This document shows, piece after piece, positions 9,598 to 18,733 of a stretch of 64,000 nucleotides of DNA. The notes below the pieces were generated by a model. The model had not been told where the DNA came from and did no database searches. It worked only from the letters and a program-made list of their open reading frames with translations. Each line of letters begins with the position of its first letter. Position 1 is the stretch's first letter. A program made the translations under genes and the position numbers. Source of the DNA: an uncultured Pirellulaceae bacterium (GTDB lineage: Bacteria; Planctomycetota; Planctomycetia; Pirellulales; Pirellulaceae); contig CALKGE010000001.1 of NCBI GenBank assembly GCA_938084685.1, positions 992,001 to 1,056,000 of the forward strand. Reading direction: 5' to 3'.

Positions 9598-12276
9598 ATG
9601 ACAAAAAGACGCACATTAGATTTTCGGTTAACTTTGCTGAGTGGCATGTTTATCGCGATCATCGGTTTTCCCTGGCAGGTGCTGGCACAGCAGGACTCGG
9701 AAACGCTTCGTAACGATCCTGAGCAGATATTTGCGTTTCAGATTCATCCCTTGCTGGTGACGAAGTGCTTTTCCTGTCATGGCGCGGATCCCAAGGCCAT
9801 CGAAGGTGAGTTGGATCTAACGACACGGTCAGCAATGCTCAAGGGCGGCGCCAGTGGAGAACCGGGATTGTTTCCCGGGAGTGCCAATGAGAGTCCTCTC
9901 TTTCTAGCAGTAGGACGTGAAAGTGATAGTTGGGGAGTGATGCCTCCCAAAGAGAGTGAACGGCTGACGGCAGAAGAGATTGCGTTTCTGAAAAAGTGGA
10001 TCGACGCAGAAGCTCCCTGGCCCGAGCCGAACAGGCTCAGACAATTACAGCGAGGGCGTAACCCATGGGGTAGCGGCAAGGAAATCCGGATTGTCATCTC
10101 TGGCGGTTTGAGTGAGGAATGGTCGAACCGTACCTATGAGCCTGAAAATGTGTGGGCATTTCAACCGGTCCATGCTCCGGAAGTGAACGCTGAGGAAGAT
10201 CATCCAATCGACTATTTTATTGCTCAGGGCCTTCCCGAAGGATTACGTGTGGCGGACGAGGCTGATCGAGTTACGTTAATACGCCGATTGAGTTATACCT
10301 TGACCGGGCTACCTCCTTCCTTCGAACAGATTCAGGCGTTTGTTGCTGACAAATCAGAGGATGCCTACGAAAAGCTGGTCGACCAGTTCCTGGCATCCGA
10401 GCGGTATGGCGAGCAGTGGGGAAAACATTGGCTGGATGTAGTGCGTTACGCTGACAGTAGCGGGTTCGCGAACGATTTCGAGCGGCCCAATGCCTGGCGC
10501 TATCGTGATTATGTCATACGCAGCTTTAATCAGGACAAACCTTATGATCAGTTTGTGCAGGAGCAGTTAGCCGCCGACGAGCTCTTCCCTGACGTTCCCG
10601 ATGCATTACTGGGACTGGGCTTTCTCCGCATGGGCCCCTGGGAACATACTGGCATGTCGGTAGGAAAAATCACTCGACAACAGTTTCTGGACGACGTAAC
10701 TTCTGCTGTCGGTCAGGTATTTCTGGGGCAGGCTTTGCAATGTGCTCGTTGTCACGATCATAAATTCGACCCAGTTCCGACAAGCGACTATTACGCGATT
10801 CAGGCAGTTTTTGCGACGACTCAGATGGCTGAAATGCCCGTCGAGTTTCAGCCGTATGAAAACACTGCGCAATTTGATGAAGACCGAAAGTATCTGGTGA
10901 AACGGGAGGAAGCTCTTGATGCATTACGTCAATCGATTAACCAACCACGTCAGACTGCCAATGATTTTGGCAGAGAGCGGCTGAGTCGGAAGTGGAGTAC
11001 TCTGTATAAACGGGCACGTGATCGTTACGAGCCACTTTCATTAGGCGTTTATAACGGTCACACGCAGTATTCTCGAAATTCCTCTAACCGTTTCAACAGA
11101 CCGGAGAACGTGAAGAACGGGTTTTTGGAGCAAACGGCGATACTGACAGGTGGTAATATTTTTACTCCTGCTCAGCCTGTGAATCCTGGCGTACTCAGCG
11201 TAACAGGCGTGGAGGCAGAAATTCCATCGATACTGGAGGGGCGTCGTAGCGCCTTTGCCAAGTGGGTGACGGATCCATCCAATCCGCTCACAGCCCGGGT
11301 GATGGTCAATCGTGTCTGGTCCTACCACTTTGGTCAGGGAATTGCAGGGAATCCGAATAACTTCGGCGCAACCGGTGATAAACCGACTCATCCGGAATTG
11401 TTAGATTGGCTGGCGACAGAATTTGTCAGGTCAGGCTGGTCGGTTAAACACTTGCACAAGCTGATCCTGACATCTGCGGCGTATCGTCGCAGCAGTCATC
11501 ATCCTGATGTTGAGCAATTGGATGCGTTGGATGTGCGGCGCACCCGTTATGCAGTTTTTCAGGTACGTCGATTAACGTCCGAAGAGCTACGGGACGCCAT
11601 GCTGATGGTCAGTGGCGAATTGGAATATGAGATGGGTGGGTTGCCAGCCCGTCCGGATATGAACATTGAGGCCGCTTTGCAGCCTCGGCAGATTATGGGC
11701 ACGTTCGCTCCCAGTTACACGCCTAATGTCGATCCCGAACAACGTAATCGCCGTTCCATTTATGTACTGAAGCTGCGAGGGTTACGGGATCCGTTCATGA
11801 CAACCTTTAATCAACCTTCACCGGACGAATCTTGTGAGATGCGGGATGCCTCCAATGTTACTCCCCAGGTTTTTGCTCTGTTTAATAGTGAAGAGTCAGC
11901 AGATCGGGCTTTAGCGTTTGCCAACCGGGTCATCCAGTCAACCTCTTCGGATACCGAAGCGATCGAGCAAGTCTTTCAATTGGCGCTGGGTCGTTCTCCC
12001 GCGCGGGATGAATTGAGGGCTGCGCGGATCCACTGGAAAGAGTGCTTGGAGGAACACACTGAGAGCACGCCAGTAGAACGCGAGGTTCCGACCGAGGTGG
12101 TTCGTCGAGCGAACGAAGAGAATACTGGGGAAGAGTTTAACTTTACCGAAACACTGTTTGAGTTTCAGGACTACAGGCACGACCTTCAGCCTTGTGAAGT
12201 GGATGCCAGAACACGAGCGTTGGCTGAACTCTGCCTGGTCCTGTTGAATACAAACGAATTCGTATACATCTACTAA
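9598..12276 (+). CDS. PSCyt1-PSCyt2-PSD1 (DUF1549/DUF1553) secreted cytochrome-like protein
   Basis: Planctomycete-specific exported protein of 892 residues. The ATG at 9598 is chosen because it precedes the signal peptide (hydrophobic LTLLSGMFIAIIGF, then VLAQ); the upstream reading from 9532 adds 22 unlikely residues. PSCyt1 carries a heme-type CFSCH near residue 57 and ends in MPPKESERLTAEEIAFLKKWID. PSCyt2 has GEQWGKHWLDVVRYADSSGF and a second heme-type motif CARCHDHKFDP. PSD1 has MVNRVWSYHFGQGI, then GATGDKPTHPELLDWLA. The C-terminus is NEFVYIY. It is followed after 22 bases by a DUF1501 gene, its likely partner. No carbohydrate module is inserted. The biochemical role of the family is unproven; redox or carbohydrate-related work in the envelope is suggested by genomic context. 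Confidence 0.92.
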   Translation: MTKRRTLDFRLTLLSGMFIAIIGFPWQVLAQQDSETLRNDPEQIFAFQIHPLLVTKCFSCHGADPKAIEGELDLTTRSAMLKGGASGEPGLFPGSANESPLFLAVGRESDSWGVMPPKESERLTAEEIAFLKKWIDAEAPWPEPNRLRQLQRGRNPWGSGKEIRIVISGGLSEEWSNRTYEPENVWAFQPVHAPEVNAEEDHPIDYFIAQGLPEGLRVADEADRVTLIRRLSYTLTGLPPSFEQIQAFVADKSEDAYEKLVDQFLASERYGEQWGKHWLDVVRYADSSGFANDFERPNAWRYRDYVIRSFNQDKPYDQFVQEQLAADELFPDVPDALLGLGFLRMGPWEHTGMSVGKITRQQFLDDVTSAVGQVFLGQALQCARCHDHKFDPVPTSDYYAIQAVFATTQMAEMPVEFQPYENTAQFDEDRKYLVKREEALDALRQSINQPRQTANDFGRERLSRKWSTLYKRARDRYEPLSLGVYNGHTQYSRNSSNRFNRPENVKNGFLEQTAILTGGNIFTPAQPVNPGVLSVTGVEAEIPSILEGRRSAFAKWVTDPSNPLTARVMVNRVWSYHFGQGIAGNPNNFGATGDKPTHPELLDWLATEFVRSGWSVKHLHKLILTSAAYRRSSHHPDVEQLDALDVRRTRYAVFQVRRLTSEELRDAMLMVSGELEYEMGGLPARPDMNIEAALQPRQIMGTFAPSYTPNVDPEQRNRRSIYVLKLRGLRDPFMTTFNQPSPDESCEMRDASNVTPQVFALFNSEESADRALAFANRVIQSTSSDTEAIEQVFQLALGRSPARDELRAARIHWKECLEEHTESTPVEREVPTEVVRRANEENTGEEFNFTETLFEFQDYRHDLQPCEVDARTRALAELCLVLLNTNEFVYIY

Positions 12277-12298
12277 AAGAGCTTGTCGGAGTTTACAA

Positions 12299-13687
12299 AT
12301 GGATCGCCGGGAATTCCTGTACGGATTAAATGCCAGTCTGGGTAGTATTGCCATGACAGCCATGTTGGCGGCCGATGATGCGCGAGCTCAGGGCCGTGAA
12401 GTCAAGCAGCCACATTTTCCTGATGCCAAAGCGAAGCATTGTATTTTCCTGTACATGGAGGGAGGGCCCTCTCACATTGATACGTTTGACCCTAAGCCAA
12501 AACTGAAGGAATTGCACGAACAGGAATTCCAACGCAAGGGTCAACAGCAGAGTGCGATGTCCAGCGGCAAGCGATACTTCGTTCAATCACCGTTTGAATT
12601 CCAGAAGGCGGGAGAATCAGGAGCGGACATTTCTACGGCGTGGTCTCATCTGGCCGGCGTTGCAGACGACATTTGTTTCTATCGAGGCCTGCAGGTTACC
12701 TCGGTAAATCATCCTGCTGCCAATTATCACGTTAATACCGGAAACAGGTTTGGCGGTGACCCAGCGATCGGATCCTGGGTCAATCTGGGACTTGGAACTG
12801 AAAACAGCGATCTGCCCGGTTTTGTTGTATTGCCGGAACTCTCTTTTCCGCAGGGCGGGCCTGCTAACTGGAGTAACGGTTTTTTGCCTACGGATTATCA
12901 GGGAACAGCGTTTCGCCCCGAGGGTTCGCCATTACTCGATATCGCTCCGCCCCGGGGGGTGACTCGTCGCCAGCAACGCCGCAATCTTGATTTGTTGGCA
13001 AAGTTCAATACCAGACATCAGGATGCTCACCCGCAGCACGGACAGTTGGCAGCCAGAATGAATAATTATGAGTTGGCATTCCGCATGCAAACTCAGGTGC
13101 CAGAACTGGTGAATATTGATGATGAGACTCAGGCTACGCGGGACATGTACGGGATCGATAATCCTAAAACGGACAACTTCGGACGACGCTGTTTACTTGC
13201 CAGAAAACTGGTGGAGAAAGGGACTCGTTTCGTACAGGTTTTTGCCAGCACCTGGGACAGCCATGACTATATTCTGCGCGCTCATGGTTCGATGATTGAA
13301 CGAGTGGATCAGCCTATAGCAGCTTTGATCAAAGATCTGAAACAACGGGGTCTACTGGACGAGACGCTTATCGTCTGGATGGGTGAGTTTGGCAGAACTC
13401 CGGACAATGGTATTCGCGGGGGTGGTGTACGGTATGGGCGCGACCATAATCCGAACGCGATGGCCGTCTGGTTGGCCGGAGGTGGAGTCCGAGCGGGGCA
13501 CACGATTGGAGCCACCGATGAAGTAGGAATGGAGGCCGTTGATGTAGTCCACCCTCTACGTGATTTTCATGTCACGTTATTGAGGCTGTTGGGTCTGGAC
13601 GATAATCGGCTCACCTATTTTCACGCTGGGCGATATAAACAGCTCAGTCAGTTCGGCGGCGAAGTGATTGACGATCTGATTGCTTAA
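12299..13687 (+). CDS. DUF1501 protein, GRDHN type, Tat-exported
   Basis: A 462-residue member of the sulfatase/alkaline-phosphatase-fold family DUF1501 (PF07394). The N-terminus carries a twin-arginine signal (MDRREFLYG, then a weakly hydrophobic segment), predicting export folded. Expected metal-site motifs: EGGPSHIDTFDPKP near residue 57, a late GEFGRTPD, and GRDHNPNA. Paired with the PSD1 gene 22 bases upstream. Its stop codon interlocks with that of the convergent DUF1501 gene in the sequence TTAA. Catalytic activity for the family has not been established as far as I know. Confidence 0.92.
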   Translation: MDRREFLYGLNASLGSIAMTAMLAADDARAQGREVKQPHFPDAKAKHCIFLYMEGGPSHIDTFDPKPKLKELHEQEFQRKGQQQSAMSSGKRYFVQSPFEFQKAGESGADISTAWSHLAGVADDICFYRGLQVTSVNHPAANYHVNTGNRFGGDPAIGSWVNLGLGTENSDLPGFVVLPELSFPQGGPANWSNGFLPTDYQGTAFRPEGSPLLDIAPPRGVTRRQQRRNLDLLAKFNTRHQDAHPQHGQLAARMNNYELAFRMQTQVPELVNIDDETQATRDMYGIDNPKTDNFGRRCLLARKLVEKGTRFVQVFASTWDSHDYILRAHGSMIERVDQPIAALIKDLKQRGLLDETLIVWMGEFGRTPDNGIRGGGVRYGRDHNPNAMAVWLAGGGVRAGHTIGATDEVGMEAVDVVHPLRDFHVTLLRLLGLDDNRLTYFHAGRYKQLSQFGGEVIDDLIA

Positions 13688-15129
13688 GCGAGAATTTCGT
13701 CGATAACCCGAGCATCTGTGAGTCGCGTATCGGTGAGTGATTCGGCATGTCCCTGATGATGGTAGATCAGTTTCTGGTGATCCAGGCCAAGTTGGTTCAG
13801 GATGGTCGCATGCAAATCGTGGACAGTGGTAACGTTTTCCACGCTGCGATAGCCAAGTTCGTCGGTAGCTCCATAACTGAGTCCACCTCGGACACCACCA
13901 CCCGCTAGTAACGTGGTACATGCGTTGCGATTGTGATCCCGCCCTGAGCCATTCTGAGAAATTGGCAGGCGGCCAAATTCTCCCGACCAGATCAACAAGG
14001 TATTCTCCAGCAGCCCACGCTGCTTCAGATCTTTAATGAGCGCTGCTGTTGGTTGATCAACAATCTTGCAGATTTCTTCATTTTGTGTTTTTACGTTCCC
14101 GTGAGCATCCCATGGTTGCGAATTAGGTTTGGCCGGAGGAAAGATCTGGATGAATCTTACGCCAGATTCGACCAGCCGTCGCGCCATCAGGCAACGCGTT
14201 GCGCATCGGGATAATTCATCATTCCCCTGATCGACCCCGTAGAGTTTTTTAGTTTCCTCGGTCTCGTTGGAAAGATCCAGAGTTTGCGGTGCTGTCAGTT
14301 GCATGCGTGCTGCAAGTTCGTAGTTCTGGATGCGGGCTTCCAGATCTGTTTTCTGGGGGTACCGCGACTGGAATTGGTTATTGAGCTTATCCAGTAGCTG
14401 CAAATTGAGAGTTTCCACTCCGGCGGGACGGATGTTTTTTGACTTGAGGTTTAACACGGGCGTTCCCCGTGTCGCCACCTCGGTACCGCCAAAAACAGCA
14501 GGCATCCAACCGTTTTGCCATAACAGAGTTCCGCTTGTGTTATATCCACGTTCGTCTCGTAAAACGATGTAGGCAGGCAGGTTCTGATTTGCCGTTCCCA
14601 GGCCGTAACTGACCCAGGATCCTAACGCAGGTCTGCCAGCAAAGAGCTTTCCGGTGTTAAACATGACGAGTGCTTCGGTATGGTTGTTGTGCCCACTGAC
14701 CATGGAGCGGATTTTACAGAACTCATCAGCAACGCTTGCCATGTGAGGGAGTGGGGAGGCGAACTCCATCCCATTCTCACCGTACTGCTTGAACTCGAAT
14801 GGCATGCCCAGTAATTTGTTTTCTTCGCTGCCTGGTTGGAATTGTTCAATAGCCCCAGTATGTTTTTGACCATTACGTTTGTTCAATTCAGGTTTTGGAT
14901 CAAACAGATCCATCTGGCTGGGACCACCGTTCTGCATCATCAGGATGACCGATTTCACTTTGGGTTCGAAGTGAGGGTCCCGTTTCTTCAGGTCGTAATG
15001 ATTTTCCTCAGCTACCAGCAGGTCCTGGTACAGAAGTTGAGTGAGTGCCAGACTGCCAAACCCCAGTGCCGATCGGGCCAGTAATTCACGCCGTGATTGT
15101 CGCTGTGTTTGGTGCATATTAGTGTTCAT
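13684..15129 (-). CDS. DUF1501 protein, GRDHN type, Tat-exported
   Basis: The product has 481 residues and a twin-arginine signal (SRRELLARSALGFG). Motifs: QNGGPSQMDLFDPKP, HNNHTEALVMFNTG, GEFGRLP and SGRDHNRNA. It starts 3 bases after the stop of the PSD1 gene at 15133-18498 and is clearly its operon partner. A second in-frame ATG at codon 5 is possible. Its end overlaps the convergent DUF1501 gene by 4 bases. The two are paralogues with different signal peptides and loop lengths, so this is not a recent duplication. Confidence 0.92.
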   Translation of the reverse strand: MNTNMHQTQRQSRRELLARSALGFGSLALTQLLYQDLLVAEENHYDLKKRDPHFEPKVKSVILMMQNGGPSQMDLFDPKPELNKRNGQKHTGAIEQFQPGSEENKLLGMPFEFKQYGENGMEFASPLPHMASVADEFCKIRSMVSGHNNHTEALVMFNTGKLFAGRPALGSWVSYGLGTANQNLPAYIVLRDERGYNTSGTLLWQNGWMPAVFGGTEVATRGTPVLNLKSKNIRPAGVETLNLQLLDKLNNQFQSRYPQKTDLEARIQNYELAARMQLTAPQTLDLSNETEETKKLYGVDQGNDELSRCATRCLMARRLVESGVRFIQIFPPAKPNSQPWDAHGNVKTQNEEICKIVDQPTAALIKDLKQRGLLENTLLIWSGEFGRLPISQNGSGRDHNRNACTTLLAGGGVRGGLSYGATDELGYRSVENVTTVHDLHATILNQLGLDHQKLIYHHQGHAESLTDTRLTDARVIDEILA

Positions 15130-15132
15130 GAA

Positions 15133-18100
15133 CTATTGGATGTAAATGAATTCATTGGTACTGAAGATGACCTGACAAATATTAGCCAGTGCTTCCTGGT
15201 AGGCACTTTTCTTATCCGGTCTCGATTTTTCTTCAGCACGCTGATAGACGCCCAGATGCTTCGCAAATGCACTTTTACAGAAGTCCTGTTCTTCGTTGGT
15301 GATCGTGCGTCCCAGAGTGAGCTGGAATAATTGGTCGAGTTGTGAAGCGAGGTCATCGGGGTTGTCCTGCTGAATGCGGCGGGCCAATGCCTGAGCCTGA
15401 TGCCCCAGAAAATCACTATTGAGCATCCAGAGTGACTGGGAAACGGAGGCTGAGGATTCACGCTGTTGACATGCCTCGATCAGCAAGGGTTGATCAAATA
15501 TTTGTAGTACCGTGGGATGATAATTTCGGCGATTAAGCAGATAAATACTTCGTCTCCAGGTCGTCTCCGGAGTGACCTGGTCGTATCCGGCTTCTACCAC
15601 CATTCCACTTGGTAGATTGACGATCGGGTCGAAGGGGCCTCCCATCGTGGGATTGAGGCGACCGCTGGCCACTAGCACCGAATCCCGAATGACCTCGGCT
15701 TCCATGCGTCGCAGGTTTTGTCGCCAGAGTAATTTGTTTTCTGGATCGATGGTGGCTGCCCGCTGAGCCTGTTCGCCAGAGCTGGAAGTGGAGACTTGCA
15801 TGTAGACCTGACTGGTCATGATCTGTTTAAGCAGTGGTTTAAGTTGGCGATTATTGGCAATGAAGCAGGTAGCCAGATGCTCAAGTAATTCAGGATGAGT
15901 TGGTTTCATACCAGATTCGCCGAAGTTGGCAGCGGTTTCCACGATGCCCACTCCGAACAGGTGTTGCCAGATACGGTTGACTCGCACTCTGGCAGCCAAA
16001 GCTCCTGCAGGAGTTGACCAGTTTGTTAACTGTTGAGCTAACGCGAGTCGTCGACCACTGGAAACGTCGCCTTGTATTTTTTCCGCACCCTCATCCGCTC
16101 CGGTATTCAGCACTGAGAACATACCGGGCTGCACCTCCGCTCCGGGCAGTTCAAATTCCCCTCGTCTCAGCACATATGTTGGCCGGATACTTCCAACATC
16201 ATAGACAGCCTGAGCCCAACTGTTTTCCAGATTACTGTTAAGCTGATTGATCTGGTTGGTGAAGGTGGTGACCTGTTTCTGTTTTTCCATGGCCAGTGTT
16301 GGCATAACCTGTGCCTGGTTGAAGTCAAAAGATTCACCAAACTTCTCGGTCAGGTACTTTTGTATATCGTTACGCTGATCCTTGGCGACCTTTTGCGCTG
16401 CCAATACATCGTCTCGAAGTACCTCAGGAATCGCATCTAGTGTTTTCTTCAATAACTCCTGCCGCCCGACTTCGACGATCGCATCCATTTCTTTTTGCAG
16501 GGCAGCTTTTTCCTTTTCGATAGCAGCGATTTCATGCTTACTTAAAAGCCTGATCTGGCGCTGGGCAGGTTTGAGCCAGTCACGAGGTTGCCAGGCAGTG
16601 GTAAAGTTGGCTGTGAAGCTGTAGTAGTCACGTTGTGAAATGGGTTCGAATTTGTGGTCGTGGCACTTGCAGCACTGCATGGTCAGCCCCAGCAGATTTT
16701 GTGCGACCGATTCAGCAGTCCGGTGAAGGACGTAGTAACGAATGCTGAGGATATTGAGTTCGTCCTGATCGGTATCATCCGGAGCGCAACGGAGCATTGT
16801 GGTGGCAATCAGATTGTCTTTCAGCGCCTGATTCATCGCCGCAACGTCGCGCCAATCAGCTAATTCGTCACCTGCCAGTTGTTCCTTCAGAAACTGGTCG
16901 TAAGGTTTGTCCTTATTAAATGACTGGATGACGTAATCACGATAACGCCACTTCCCTTTAGCTGGTTTTACGATCGCCTGATCGTTGTCCATTGCATTGG
17001 TGTCACTGTAACCAACACCATCCAGCCAATGCCGTCCCCAACGTTCTCCGAAATGTTGACTGGCCATGAGTTTGTCGAGCAGTCGGGGCCAGGCATCCTC
17101 ACGCGAGTCCTGCAGAAAGTTTTGAATTTCCTTGGGCGTCGGGAGTAGACCTGTTAAATCGAGTGTCGCTCGACGAATTAAGATTCGTTTGCTGGCGGTA
17201 TCAGAAAACGTGAGCTGCTGGTCTTCCAGCCGTGCAGCTAGCAGAATGTCGATGTCAGTACGTGTTTGATGGCTCGCTTTGGTTACTGGAATGGAGGGAG
17301 ATTGTAATGTTTGAAATGCCCAGTGTTGGCTCTCGGTTTTCCGTTGTATTTCGGACAAGTCGATTTTTTGATCAGCTTTAGCCCCTCGGTCAATCCACAC
17401 TCGCAGTAATTCAAGCTCGTCAATGGTTAGTGCAGCGCCTTCGCGAGGCGGTGGCATTTCTGCAGATGCGGTAATGTGAAACAGAAAACTCTTTTGAGCA
17501 TTGCCCGGGACGAGGATGGGTCCGCTGGTCCCGCCGCGATACAGATCAACCAGCGCATCCAGCCGCAATCCTCCTTGAGCATCTGCTCCACTATGGCAAT
17601 CTGCACACTTCTTGATAAGCAGTGGTTGAATATCGGTTTCAAAAACTGGTGTCTGGTCGGCAATGGAAGTGTAGGAAATCGAATCGGTAAATTTTTTACT
17701 CAGGTAGTTGCCTACTTTCGCCTGTTCATCCGGCCTGAGTACTCGATTGAAGATGAGTACTTCAAATAGCTCTCCCTGGAAAAAGTGGTTTGCGTCCTGG
17801 GTGAGTGAATGTTGTCCCAGCGTGAGTTGTGCTCCCCCGACAAATCCCAGAAACCCGACATCCCCCTGATACCGACCGTGTCCTGTCGCGACTCCATTTT
17901 CGTAGAGTGCCCAGCGTTGGTTGCCAGAGAATATCGCTTCCAATATTTGTGGTCTTCCGTTCCAGGCCTTTTGATTGGAAGCCGCCTCGCCGCCGGCGAC
18001 AATTCCCAGTCGTAGTCGACCTTTACTGTCAGCGTCCAGCGAATAATCTTCGTAGCCGACCCAGAACCCTTTACGTTTGTTGGTATACCGATTTTCGTTG

Positions 18101-18498
18101 CTCAGCGATGCAATATCCAACAGCCGGGGACTTCCGGATTCTTGCAGATCTGCTCGCATTTGAATAAAGATTTGAAACGTCTGTTCGCCGGAAAGAAATC
18201 CGTTCAGCTGGGAAATGGTTAAAGCTGACTGAGTGAAACGGAGCGATTTATGTCCTCCGAATTCGGAAACCTCAGGCCGCAGGTTCGGGTCGGATTGGAG
18301 TGCGTGGTTTTCCCGACCACTTTGGTCGATCCACCGGGCAACGCGTCCTCCCTCCACTTCATGGCTGGCTGCATTGAGCCAAAGTACAAGACCATCGGTG
18401 GAAAATGGAGGAGTCACAGGAGGCTGGTCGGCAGCAAGCAACGAGCCTGAAATGAGCAGCAGAGTTGTTAGTGAACGTACCATTGGAGGTGAACGCAT
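15133..18498 (-). CDS. PSD1 family protein with N-terminal LamG-like domain
   Basis: Exported protein of 1121 residues from the ATG at 18498, chosen because it directly precedes the signal peptide (VRSLTTLLLISGSLLAA); starts at 18570, 18543 or 18483 are possible. Residues about 35-270 form a concanavalin/LamG-like fold: DGLVLWLNAAS, then RWIDQSGRENHA and GELFEVLIFNRVL, a pattern usual for glycan-binding modules. Then follow PSCyt1 (KCADCHSG near 298), PSCyt2 (GERWGRHWLDGVGYSDTNAM and CCKCHDHKFEP), a long coiled-coil-like Lys/Glu-rich stretch, and PSD1 (RVNRIWQHLFGVGI). The C-terminus is NEFIYIQ. It is followed by its DUF1501 partner. The added module probably targets the protein to polysaccharide; that is inference. 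Confidence 0.92.
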   Translation of the reverse strand: MRSPPMVRSLTTLLLISGSLLAADQPPVTPPFSTDGLVLWLNAASHEVEGGRVARWIDQSGRENHALQSDPNLRPEVSEFGGHKSLRFTQSALTISQLNGFLSGEQTFQIFIQMRADLQESGSPRLLDIASLSNENRYTNKRKGFWVGYEDYSLDADSKGRLRLGIVAGGEAASNQKAWNGRPQILEAIFSGNQRWALYENGVATGHGRYQGDVGFLGFVGGAQLTLGQHSLTQDANHFFQGELFEVLIFNRVLRPDEQAKVGNYLSKKFTDSISYTSIADQTPVFETDIQPLLIKKCADCHSGADAQGGLRLDALVDLYRGGTSGPILVPGNAQKSFLFHITASAEMPPPREGAALTIDELELLRVWIDRGAKADQKIDLSEIQRKTESQHWAFQTLQSPSIPVTKASHQTRTDIDILLAARLEDQQLTFSDTASKRILIRRATLDLTGLLPTPKEIQNFLQDSREDAWPRLLDKLMASQHFGERWGRHWLDGVGYSDTNAMDNDQAIVKPAKGKWRYRDYVIQSFNKDKPYDQFLKEQLAGDELADWRDVAAMNQALKDNLIATTMLRCAPDDTDQDELNILSIRYYVLHRTAESVAQNLLGLTMQCCKCHDHKFEPISQRDYYSFTANFTTAWQPRDWLKPAQRQIRLLSKHEIAAIEKEKAALQKEMDAIVEVGRQELLKKTLDAIPEVLRDDVLAAQKVAKDQRNDIQKYLTEKFGESFDFNQAQVMPTLAMEKQKQVTTFTNQINQLNSNLENSWAQAVYDVGSIRPTYVLRRGEFELPGAEVQPGMFSVLNTGADEGAEKIQGDVSSGRRLALAQQLTNWSTPAGALAARVRVNRIWQHLFGVGIVETAANFGESGMKPTHPELLEHLATCFIANNRQLKPLLKQIMTSQVYMQVSTSSSGEQAQRAATIDPENKLLWRQNLRRMEAEVIRDSVLVASGRLNPTMGGPFDPIVNLPSGMVVEAGYDQVTPETTWRRSIYLLNRRNYHPTVLQIFDQPLLIEACQQRESSASVSQSLWMLNSDFLGHQAQALARRIQQDNPDDLASQLDQLFQLTLGRTITNEEQDFCKSAFAKHLGVYQRAEEKSRPDKKSAYQEALANICQVIFSTNEFIYIQ

Positions 18499-18655
18499 GG
18501 GTCCGAGCAGAAGATTTTCTGCATTATAGGAGATTGCAGTCATGGATTCGAGCAATCTTTGATCGCTCAATCGGTAGGCAGAATCAGAGTCGCGAAACTG
18601 CAGAGGTGATTGGTTAGGACGAATTTGTAAAGCAAGATGGTCGGTGCTTCAATGT

Positions 18656-18684
18656 GGTTTCCGAGGCAAAAACTCCGATATAAT
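18656..18684 (+). promoter_or_regulatory. Possible promoter for the solitary DUF1501 gene
   Basis: A perfect TATAAT (18679-18684) lies 49 bases before the ATG at 18734 in the divergent spacer with the LamG-PSD1 gene. The upstream hexamer at about 17 bases spacing is poor (GGTTTC), so only the -10 is convincing. Confidence 0.35.
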
Positions 18685-18733
18685 CAAGGAACCAGGTAAC
18701 GGAACTTTATTCAGCACGTTTTAGCACAAATTC

